From NCBI GenBank assembly GCA_021442155.1, contig CM038214.1:21601808-21665807 (forward strand): a stretch of DNA of 64,000 nucleotides, written 5' to 3'. The notes under the pieces are model-generated. The model saw only the letters and a list, made by a program, of their open reading frames with translations. It made no database searches and had not been told where the DNA came from. A program made the position numbers and the translations under genes. This document shows, one piece after another, positions 12,691 to 21,216 of this stretch (its first letter is position 1; every line of letters begins with the position of its first letter). Origin of the DNA: Cymbidium sinense (lineage: Eukaryota > Streptophyta > Magnoliopsida > Asparagales > Orchidaceae).

Positions 12691-13790
12691 AGTGGCCATG
12701 AAAAGGATTTGACCAAATTCTAAGTGGAATTGGCCATATGTTACCCCTTGACCTAGGGGTAAAATGGACATTTGACTTTGATTTCAATTTAGGCTGATTT
12801 GAAATAGTTTGAAATTTGGTTGGTTCAAATTTCAAGAAATTTAGAGTTGATTTGATATTATTTGGCTCATGTTGACCCATTTAGGTCAAAATGGGTCACT
12901 TGGGTCAAGTTGACCAATTGGTCAAATTGGGTCAAACTAAGGGTTGGGTTCATATGACCATTTGAAATATTTTGGTATCATTGGTTTGGTTCAATTTAAT
13001 TTGTATTTAATTTTGGTTCATTTGAATTCATTTAGGTCAAATGGGTCAAGTTGATCAATTTGACACATTTGACCTAATTAGGTTAATTCGTGGGTTTGCT
13101 TAAGTTTGGTTGGTCTTTTGAAATGTTTTATAAGCTTTAGTTTCAATCAATTTTGGCTTGGCTTGATTTTGGCTTGATTTGACCTTTTAGGTCAAGTTGG
13201 GTTCATGGTCAATTGGGCTAGGTTGGGTCTAGTTGGCCAATTGAGGCTTTGGTTAAGTTCAATAAGTGATTTAGAATGAACTTGACCCATTGGTTTCAAT
13301 CAATTTGGCTTAGATCAAGATTTGACACATTTTGACTTTTTAGGTCAAATTGGGTCAACTTGGGTCAAGTGGCCAATTGGGCTAGGTTAGGCTCAAATAA
13401 TGATTTGGTCAAGTTCAAACAATGATCATGAATTGGTTTTGATCAATGGTTTCAATCAATTTGGCCTATGGTGGATTTTGGCTAGTTTAGGTTTCATTAT
13501 GGCTAAGTGTTGACTTGGTCAACATTTAGGTTTGACTTGGTTTGACCCAATTTGAGTGATTGATCATCTTATGATGATTGTTGCTCACAATGTGAGGCTT
13601 AGGTGGGCTTAGTTCAATCCAATTTGGGTAGGATTATAATTTAGCTCAAAAATGTACTTTAGGTCACTTTGGGTCAAGTGAGCCTAAGTACCAATTGACT
13701 TGATCAAGGATTGAATCAAGTTTGGTTGAACTCACATATGGATTTGTGATTGAAATATAAATCCATTTGCAAGTGATTTGGAGTCAAATG
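12690..13790. promoter_or_regulatory. Dense cluster of W-box cores (TTGAC[C/T])
   Basis: About 28 copies of TTGACC, TTGACT or their complements GGTCAA and AGTCAA occur in about 1.1 kb by manual count, where roughly one is expected by chance. They are mixed with 'ttgggtc' and 'caattgg' words in no fixed period. TTGAC[C/T] is the core bound by plant WRKY factors. A regulatory role is inference; decayed tandem expansion of a 'gggtcaagttgacc' word would look the same. Confidence 0.45.
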
Positions 13791-14219
13791 GGTCTTGAAC
13801 ATGAGTTTGATTTGGGTTTGATTTTTTGAATTTAGTTTTGGTTTGATGATTGAAGTTTGTGTTTATATTTGGTTTTCATGATTGAAGGATTGATTGAATC
13901 ATGAAGAAAATCAAGGGTTTGGCTTTATTTAAGTTTGATTTGGCTAAGTTCAAGAATTTGACTTGAAGGGTTAGGTTGAATTTTGATTAGATTTGGGCTT
14001 GAGTTTTGAATTTAGTTTTGGGTATTTGAATTTATATTTCATTTATATTTGTGAATATAAATGAGAATATAGATGGGTTATGAGAAAATCTTTTGAATTT
14101 GATTTAATTTGGATTTGATTTGAAAGTCCATAAGATGAAATCAAAGCTTAGAAATATTTTTAGAATTTGAAATTCAATCATGGATTTCAATGATGGGTTT
14201 CAATCATTTGGAATTGATT

Positions 14220-14440
14220 CATGATTTGAGAAAATCCATTATAATTGATTTAAGGTTTGAGAAAATCAATTAAGTTGAGTTTGAAGTTGGTTGGATTTGA
14301 GAAAATCAATTAAGTTGGAATTGATGAAATTTGTTGATTTGGATTTAAGAAAATCAATTAAGTTGGAATTGATTTGATTTTGAAGTTGGTTTGATTTGAG
14401 AAAATCAATTAAGTTTGGAATTGATTTGAGTTTGATTGAG
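14220..14440. repeat. Irregular 40-50 bp tandem repeat
   Basis: The word 'gagaaaatcaattaag' or a close variant recurs near 14229, 14260, 14300, 14348 and 14399, followed by 'ttggaattgat' in most copies. Spacing is 40 to 51 bases. It lies near the right end of the giant insert. Confidence 0.7.
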
Positions 14441-14749
14441 TTTTGAAATTTGACTTGAAGGAAGGATTTAATTCAAGCTATAGGCAAAATTTTCTAACAC
14501 CCCAAGGCATGACCTATTCCATGGCTAACTCTTCTAAGTCTCTAGAGTTAGGTTGAGTGTTCACCTAATCACTACAAGTGTCTTAAGACTAAAGAAACTC
14601 TTAATGTCTAAGAGGAGTTCTATGTGTAAGATGGAGAGGTTGAGAGCTCATTCTAAAAATGAGATCAACACAAAGCTAAACCATTCACTTGGAGGAGGGG
14701 GAGAACATGGGAAAGATTGGACCAATCTAACAAATTGGAACAATACACA

Positions 14750-16500
14750 CTTTGGAGGTTCATTATCAGCTAGAATTGCTTGAGCATTCCCCTTGTTGGT
14801 CGACTTCAACCATATTAAAACCAATATACAACCCATTCGTTCCTCAATATGTGGACATCCCATCTTGAGTTTATTAGTTGCATTACAAGGATTTGGCAAA
14901 GTACTAAATATAATAACCCTAGGAATAATTTATGGGCCCTTCACAAGAACACTACCCAAGGATTAAAAAACATGGAATAAAGAGGTCTTTGGCAACATTC
15001 ATCACCAGGTTAAACCAACTGAAGATAAAATTGACAACCTAGAACAAGAATTGGCTCACATGAGGGATTGTGATATTTCTATCCTTGAAGACCAATTGGA
15101 GACTCTTCAGCAGGATCTCCAGACTTTATTGATAGAGAGGAGAACTTCCTTAGGCAAAAGTAGCTATTCAAAACTACTTACATGGTGACAAAAATTTCAA
15201 ATTTTTTCATGCTTGCATAAAGAAGAAGAGAGAAGAGAAGTGGGTTAATAAAATCAAAGATACTCATAGTAATTAGATTATTCATCAATAAGGCATTTTG
15301 AAAGATTGCACTAACTACTTCACTAGTACCCTATGCCAACACCTAAACCACATCAAAACTTCCCACAAAACTAGAGATTTCTTTGATTTTGAGAAAGTTA
15401 CTATAAACAATGAACTTCTTACCTCAACCCCTATGGAGGAAGAAATCTGAAATGCTCTTAATTCAATGGATAGATATAAAATAGCTAGACTAGATAGATT
15501 ACCGCCTTATTCTACCAAAGCTTGGGATGTCATCAAGGTGGAAGTCATAAAGCCATTCAAACCTTTTCATAGACTTGAGTTGTCATAAATATTTCACCAC
15601 TTCATCCATAATCTTGATCCCCAAAGATTGCCATTCATGGGACAAATTTATATTTATCTTTCTAACCCCTATCATCAACAAAATTATTAGCAAAATCATA
15701 GCCAATAGGCTTCAAAAGATCCTCCCAAAGACTCATCTCCCTAAACCAGATTACATTCATAAAGATCAAGAACATTATTGATAACATCTTACTGGCCCAA
15801 GAGTTGATTAAAGACATTGATGGAAAAGGTAGAGGTCGTAATGTAATGATGAAGATTGATATTAAAAAAAAGCCTTTGACAATCTTAGCAGGGATTTCTC
15901 ACTTAATTCTCTAAAAGAAATTGGTTTCTCCCAAAAATTTTGCAAGTTAGTGGAGACACTCCTTTCCAACAACCACTATAAACTATTACACAATGGGCAA
16001 ACTAGTGGTACAAAAGAAAATATCAACTTCCAATCCACTAATAACATCAATTTTACCCACTGGGCATTTATTGATGACCTTTTTTCTTTTTAGTATTGGG
16101 AAGAAGAGAGCTATCAACACTTATATGGAAATCATCATGAACTTCATGAACCTCTCTAGTATGTAGTTAAACTCTAACAAATGTCTTTGTTATAGAAAGC
16201 AAATCAATAAATAAAATCAAATGGATCATTGAAAGAATGAGATTCATTCCATCCAATTTTCCCCATCCCCTACTTGAGAATTAATCTATACAAAGGAAAG
16301 ATCACATCCTCTCTCTTCTATGAGTTCATTGACAAAATCCAAAATAAAATCAACACATGGGAAAACTTTTTCCTCTCCTTTGGGAGGATAACCATTATCC
16401 AAAAGCATTCTCAATCCAATCCCATTATATACTACTCAAGTCCAACACATTCCAAAAATGATCCAATTGAGGATTGAAAGAATGTTAAACAAGTTTATCT
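14750..16500 (+). pseudogene. LINE-P endonuclease end, linker and RT
   Basis: The endonuclease resumes with SARIA and LLVDFNHI near 14770-14810. A linker follows with KEVFGNIHHQV near 14970-15010 and HGDKNFKFFHACIKKKR near 15180-15230. RT blocks then include a degraded PDG region (15480-15560), IISKIIANRLQKILP (15690-15730), KGRGRNVMMKIDIKK (15825-15870) and WAFIDDLFSF with an intact F-x-D-D box at 16067-16078. Several frameshifts and stops interrupt it. Confidence 0.75.
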
Positions 16501-17300
16501 GGAGCCAAACAAAAGTCCATACATTGGACTAGTTGGAAAAAGTTATGCAATCCAAAAGGAGGACTGGGCTTCAAAACCATAGAGAACATCAAATGCAATG
16601 CCTACAAACTTTGGATAAAATTGAGATAAAACAAATCACTCTAGTCTAATTATATGGAAAATATTCCAAGGCCTCACATATGACTATCAAAAACTAAATG
16701 ATTTAGCAATCTACAAAAAGTTGCACAGGGAGGAAGATCAAATCTTTGGGATCTAGGGATGGCTATATTGACCTAGGAATGACCATTAGCTTGGGATGAG
16801 CCTCTCTACCTAGAATTTGCTAGAACAAGACCCCCTACAATCCTACCATATTAAAGATTTCAGGAAGGATACTGAATGGGACAAAGAGAAACTACATGTT
16901 CTTCTTCTTCCACATGTAATAAGATCTATCATCTACCAATCAATATTGATAAACAAGATAGTTTGGTGGTCAAAGGAAAACTCCATACAATTCCTTCCAC
17001 AAGATACTATATCTCACTTGGTGGAGAGACACCATATCGCCCTTTTGTGCAAAGCTATATGGAATCACAACATCGCATCAATGCCTTCTCTGAGACTCTT
17101 CCATCATTTCTTACCTCTTGATGATATCCTAAAACTTAATGATCTTAGGCTTCCCTCAAGGCATCCCTTATGTAAAGAAGAAAAAGGAGGACTCCTACAT
17201 ACCTTCATCCAATGCAAATTTAATAATTCAATTTGGAATAAGTATGCTGAATAGACAAATGGGCAAAACGGTGATGGACATTCCACTCTACTCCACCTCT
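16500..17300 (+). pseudogene. LINE-P RT C-terminus and zf-RVT domain
   Basis: Readable pieces include GGLGFKTIENIKCNAYKLW near 16559-16615. From about 16980 comes the zf-RVT region ending FHHFLPLDDILKLNDLRLPSR, then a short cysteine and histidine pattern (LCKEEKGGLLHTFIQCKFN) at 17165-17225. This zinc-binding module lies between RT and RNase H in plant LINEs. Stops interrupt the frame before 16810. Confidence 0.65.
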
Positions 17301-17569
17301 TAGATAATTCCCAATAGGAAGACTGAATCTATCCACAATAACATTAAATGCAATCTTTATCATCCCTTGGTTCAACTGCACTACAAGATATGAGATCAAA
17401 CATAATGAGTCTAACGTCACTGCTGACTCCATTACACTCAAAATTAGATCACATTTATAAATAGTGAACAAAAGGGAAGATCAAAAGCTGTATTGCAACA
17501 AAAACACTCTAATCATCAATAGAACTCCAAAATGGAACCTTGTATTCTAGAGCAAACTAGCCTAAAACA

Positions 17570-17860
17570 CCATCAAAATCAATATTGATGGTAGCTTTAA
17601 CACCAACAAGGTTGGAATCGGAGACATCTTCAAGAACTGAGGGAGACCGCATCTTCTTCCTCTATGCCATATGTTGCTTTGCACTCCATGAAACTGTATT
17701 TTTTTTTTTGCCTCAAGAAAGCCTCAACTTAACCACTAGATTGAATGACTTGCTTGCTTATCCGGACCCTTCGTGAAGAACAAATGTAATAACCACCCTA
17801 GCTCATCATCAACTCAAAACCATCGAAACTTAAAGAGGAACCTCAAAGAAACTTTCTCCC
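17570..17860 (+). pseudogene. LINE-P RNase H domain
   Basis: At about 17575-17640 the frame reads INIDGSFNTNKVGIGDIFKN, the opening of the RVT_3 RNase H domain with its first aspartate. A stop and a T-run (17698-17710) break the rest, and the later blocks are too degraded to place. The domain is the last one of ORF2. Confidence 0.65.
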
Positions 17861-18085
17861 ATATTTGGAGGGATGGGAATAGACCTACTAACCTCTTAAA
17901 AATGAGGTTTCCAACTAAACATTTCTTTTTCCAAGTACCTTGATAGAGCTTAAATTACTTGTACTTAGTGACAAGTTGGACTTACCATACATTAGATCAA
18001 TTTTTTCTAATCATCACTTTCTTTTGTTTTTTTTTGGATTACACTCTTTGAGTAATCAATAATATCTTCACTTTTATGCAAAAAA
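17860..18085 (+). other. LINE-P 3' UTR and A-run
   Basis: This noncoding tail runs from the broken RNase H to the A-run at 18080-18086. It contains the inverted pair gattac...gtaatc at 18044-18064 with a small bulge, a possible RT-recognition stem-loop. The target duplication begins at 18086. Confidence 0.6.
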
Positions 18086-18101
18086 ATGGTAGTATCTAGT
18101 G
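18086..18101. repeat. Target-site duplication of LINE-P, right copy
   Basis: Exact copy of 5343-5358. From 18102 onward the LINE-M endonuclease region resumes. Confidence 0.9.
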
Positions 18102-19550
18102 TTTAATCTCCATCTCTAAGATTAGTGATAATAGCTTTTGTGCCAAAAAATCTTCTTCCATATCAATTAAGTGATTGAGTAATTCTAGCTTGTCTAAGAT
18201 CTTAATTAGCTTGGATTGATGAGTCTTCAATACACTTGCTTTCAAGAAGGAGGACTTTGTGCTCATCCCAATCTAATGGTGAATGTCTCCAAACACATTC
18301 CAATTCCACTATTTTAGTGCTTTGATTAAATTTCTATGAAGAGTCCATGTCGATCCATGGGTCAATTGCATTTTATTTCCAAGCTTCCAAGAGGTAGTTA
18401 GTGAAGAGATCATGTTGGGTTCACATGTTTCAAAATCTAAAGGCTTGTTTAGAGTGGTTAGGAATTTGATGAATAGATAAGCATAGTGGAGAATGATCAG
18501 AGCCTGTTATGCTTAAGTGCTTTACAACAACATTCTGAAAGATGGTGAACTAGTGGGAGTTAAGTAAAATATGATCAAGTTGTTCAAAGACCCTACCCCT
18601 ACTTCATGTATAAGGAGTTCTTATGAAATCAGGGTCAATAAGCAAAGCATCTTCAATATAATAAGCAAATTCCCTCATTCTTGATTCATTGGGTTTCCTC
18701 TTTTTTTTCAAGCGCATTGGTGATCATGTTGAAATCTCCACCAACCACCCAGCTCTGATGATAGCTATGTCCAATGCTAATAATGTTATTCCATAGGTTC
18801 CTTCTTGATTCCCTAGTGTAGGTCGCATACACAATGGTTGCTTGTATGGAATAACTGCTATAACAGATGTGTGTATGCATAAATTGAGGGTCATCCATCA
18901 AGAGGTTTACTTGAAAAGTTTTTTTTCAAAAGAGCAAAATCTTATTATTACAGTTTTGTAAGATGGTGAAAGTGTTGAATTTCCTTTTGAGTTTGTTAAA
19001 GCTTTGTGGATGTATGAGTGGTTCTAGGATGGAAAAAATATGAAGTTTATGTGTCTTAACAAGGCTTTTAATCATATTAGAGGATCTAGTATGCAATTCC
19101 TCTAATGTTCCATAAGAAAATTAAACATGTTTGGAGTAAGAGCTCTAGTAGGCTTTTATTTAAAACAATCATCCTAATTTGCTAAGATTCTAGTCAGAGT
19201 TACTTCCTAAAAGAATGCACATTTGGATTAATGTGCTTAAGTTCTCTAACTCTTTGTGTTTGTTCATTTTTGGCTTTCTAGATTAGCCAGTCCTCCTCCA
19301 TATCTTGTATTCTATTGTTAAGTTTCTTAGAATTTGTAGTATGTGGGTGAAATGCTGGAGAGAAAATATTAGTTGTTTGAGTTTGGTCAGTGCACCACTT
19401 TCCTTCCCATTGTATCATTAATGCAAACTGCACCCCATTTAACTATTTGATGTTGCATCTACATATGGAATCATTGGTTGAGTAGAAATTGGTAGATTCT
19501 CCTCAATCATGTTTCCTCTAGAGTTGTTTCCAGATTAACCCTAAATTGCT
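18102..19550 (-). pseudogene. LINE-M endonuclease domain
   Basis: The clearest piece is minus strand 18901-18686, which reads TIVYATYTRESRRNLW and then SWVVGGDFNMI, the catalytic GDFN block of the LINE endonuclease. The remaining stretch up to ORF1 is frameshifted and weakly readable. The domain would nick target DNA to prime reverse transcription. It is separated from its RT by LINE-P. Confidence 0.7.
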
Positions 19551-19631
19551 TAGTATTTTGAATATGGTCCTTCTAGTTAGTAGCAACATCTATAGGTATT
19601 ATTGAGACCTAATACATTTTCATCATTAGCT

Positions 19632-20230
19632 TCAGCTTGGCTTTGGGTTTTTAACTCCAAGTTTAGGGTTAGCTATGTAACAATTCTCAAGGAGGTGCCC
19701 AAACATCCTACATTTTGGGCAATAATATGGCTTTTTCTCAATGGTAACCTGCTGCCAATAGCCATTGGTTGGGGTGCCAATCCAAATTTCATTAGAGTGG
19801 GGAGCTATGATGTCTATTTCTACAAGTACATGAGCAGCAGAAGGCCTTGAGAGGTTGAAGGTAGCTAACTCAAGCTTAAGAGGTTTGCCAAAAGATGCAT
19901 CTAGGGAGTAAAGAATTTGTTTATTGAAAAAGTGAAGCTTTTGATTTGGAAACTTCAACCAGATTGCAATAATTTGTGGCTCAATGCTATAATCAAAGGT
20001 TGGAGTCCATTTGAGTATCTTCATTGGATATTGTTAGTGTGGTAGAGTTTCTTAGAAAATAGCCTTGCAAAGTTTTCTTCCTTATTTAATTGAATTTCAA
20101 TGTGCCTGCCATGAAGGAGCCCTACATTCCAATCTCTAAGAAGCTTCAATTCATCAAAATGTTTCCTAATGATGTCCAACTTTGGATGTCTATAAGTGAA
20201 CATGCCAACCAAGTTAAATTTGAGGGTTCA
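19632..20230 (-). pseudogene. LINE-M ORF1 with CCHC zinc knuckle
   Basis: Two overlapping frames cover the protein. Minus 20212-20021 reads MVGMFTYRHPKLDIIRKHF, DWNVGLLHGRHIEI and ARLFSKKLYH. Minus 20024-19632 reads ILKWTPTFDYSIEP, FNLSRPSAAHVLVEIDI and a well-kept knuckle YYCPKCRMFGHLLENC (C-x2-C-x4-H-x4-C). One frameshift near 20022 separates them. This is the best-preserved ORF1 here and shows what LINE-P ORF1 once carried. Confidence 0.8.
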
Positions 20231-20435
20231 AAACCTGAAAATTCAGAATCAGATAGGAAAAGAGTAGGTTTGCCATTTATCTTGCTAGCTTTTTAATAAA
20301 ATCCTATCTCACCACCTTCATAGAATTTGTCATGGTATGATTGTTGGAAGATGAGCTTGATGGAGGGATCGAGAGTCACCGGGGAGATTATTGGAGAGGT
20401 CACCAACATATGAAGGGCCTTCCAAAGGTAGCATG

Positions 20436-20451
20436 ATCTCTTTTCATTCTT
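20436..20451. repeat. Target-site duplication of LINE-M, right copy
   Basis: Exact 16-bp copy of 2384-2399. LTR1 resumes at 20452. Confidence 0.85.
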
Positions 20452-20819
20452 CTTTCAAAAGATTTGAAAGATTTTTATTTGGTTTAATTAAATTGATTTC
20501 ATAAATAAGAAGTCAATCTTAGATTGTTTGTTTGAAAGTATTTATTGCATAGCATATTTTGAATTATAATTTCAAAGCAAATATTTTGATCATCTATGTG
20601 ATTTGATTTCATTTAACTTTAAGTTCTTTCATTTCAAGCTTCATTTCTTTTAAGTAAAATAATTTCTCTTAAGACTTATTTTCTTTAATTAAATAAGAAA
20701 TTTAATCACCTGGATCTCTCTTTATGATTTATCTTAATATTCTTAGTTGTATTTTGAGTGCAAAATCTTATTAAATTGAGAGTTAGATACTTTGTATCTT
20801 TTCTTCTTTATTCTCTTAT

Positions 20820-20935
20820 TCTCTATTGGGGTTGAACTTGTCCGTAAGAAAGTATAGTGTTGGGTTGTATTGCCCATGTAGGAAAGTACATGTTAGGTTG
20901 TACTTGCCCAATATAGGATAGTATAGATTGATTGT
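20820..20935 (+). repeat. Hairpin-forming 33-bp units near the 3' end of LTR1
   Basis: Three imperfect units follow the pattern 'ggttgtact(t)..cc..gtaggaaagtaca', beginning near 20830, 20863 and 20895. Each unit can fold on itself because gtactt pairs with aagtac. Comparable units sit in the same place in LTR2, LTR3 and LTR4. Confidence 0.65.
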
Positions 20936-21211
20936 AATCTCATTTTATTAGTGACTTCCTAGTCCGAGGACTAGTGTGACATAGGCTAATTTTGTGTGGT
21001 CAAACCACATGAAAATCTTTGTGCCTCTTGTTTACTTTTGTATTTACTTTTACATTTAGTTTGTTGTTGTTTTAATCTTTCATTATAAATAATATTATAT
21101 AATTTTAACTAACTTTTTTACAAAGTTTTAAAACTATGTTTTGATTTGATAATCTTTAAAATATCAAATTCAACCCCCCTCTCTCCTCTTGGGTGCCATA
21201 TCCTCTTAACA

Positions 21212-21216
21212 TAATT
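21212..21216. repeat. Target-site duplication of LTR1, right copy
   Basis: taatt, identical to 69-73, directly follows the CA end of LTR1. Confidence 0.85.

Larger units (their letters stand above)
7481..14750. mobile_element. Giant LTR-like noncoding insert in LINE-P
   Basis: About 7.27 kb interrupts the LINE-P endonuclease between readable halves. It begins TGTTGGACACC at 7481 and probably ends ...ACA near 14749, so the ends fit TG...CA. The five bases outside (tcttg left, ctttg right) are similar but not identical, so the exact ends are uncertain. No protein domain was recognised in any frame. The first 1.6 kb is related to 48576-50223. The simplest reading is a very long solo LTR of a Tat/Ogre-type gypsy element, a lineage known for LTRs of several kb. 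A large non-autonomous derivative is the alternative. Strand is not determined. Confidence 0.55.
5359..18085 (+). mobile_element. LINE-P, L1-type LINE nested in LINE-M
   Basis: This plus-strand LINE has a 5' leader, ORF1 (5640-6300), the endonuclease start (6885-7480), an insert (7481-about 14750), then linker and RT (14750-16500), zf-RVT (about 16800-17254), RNase H (17570-17860), a 3' UTR and an A-run ending at 18085. Exact 16-bp duplications flank it. Its own length is about 5.45 kb, so it is essentially full length. Its ORF1 is close to that of LINE-M, so one family member jumped into another in the opposite direction. Several stops and frameshifts show it is old. Confidence 0.85.
2400..20435 (-). 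mobile_element. LINE-M, near full-length L1-type LINE, minus strand
   Basis: This is a non-LTR retrotransposon read from 20435 down to 2400. In element order it has ORF1 with a DUF4283-like domain and a zinc knuckle (20230-19632), endonuclease (about 19500-18102), RT (5300-3960), zf-RVT and linker (3960-3000), RNase H (2990-2590) and poly(A) at 2400. A 16-bp exact duplication flanks it. Its own length without the insert at 5359-18085 and one duplication copy is about 5.3 kb, normal for the family. It carries stops and frameshifts and is inactive. It is the host for LINE-P. Confidence 0.85.
74..21211 (+). mobile_element. Ty1/copia solo LTR (LTR1), split by nested LINEs
   Basis: A copia LTR starts TGTTGATT at 74 and ends CTTAACA at 21211, flanked by the duplication taatt. 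Its own sequence is 74-2399 plus 20452-21211, about 3.09 kb. It aligns by eye with LTR2 and LTR3. Shared landmarks are 'gatgataacaaac' near the start, a pyrimidine-rich block near 600-650, hairpin repeats before the 3' end, 'ttgtaatctc', and 'caaaccac' followed by 'gaaaatctttgtg'. No gag, pol or primer site follows, so this is a solo LTR left by LTR-LTR recombination. Open reading frames inside it are chance. Confidence 0.85.

Noticed and set aside
12677..12880. Minus-strand frame of 67 residues
   Set aside because: It is generated by the GGTCAA-rich text and has no domain.
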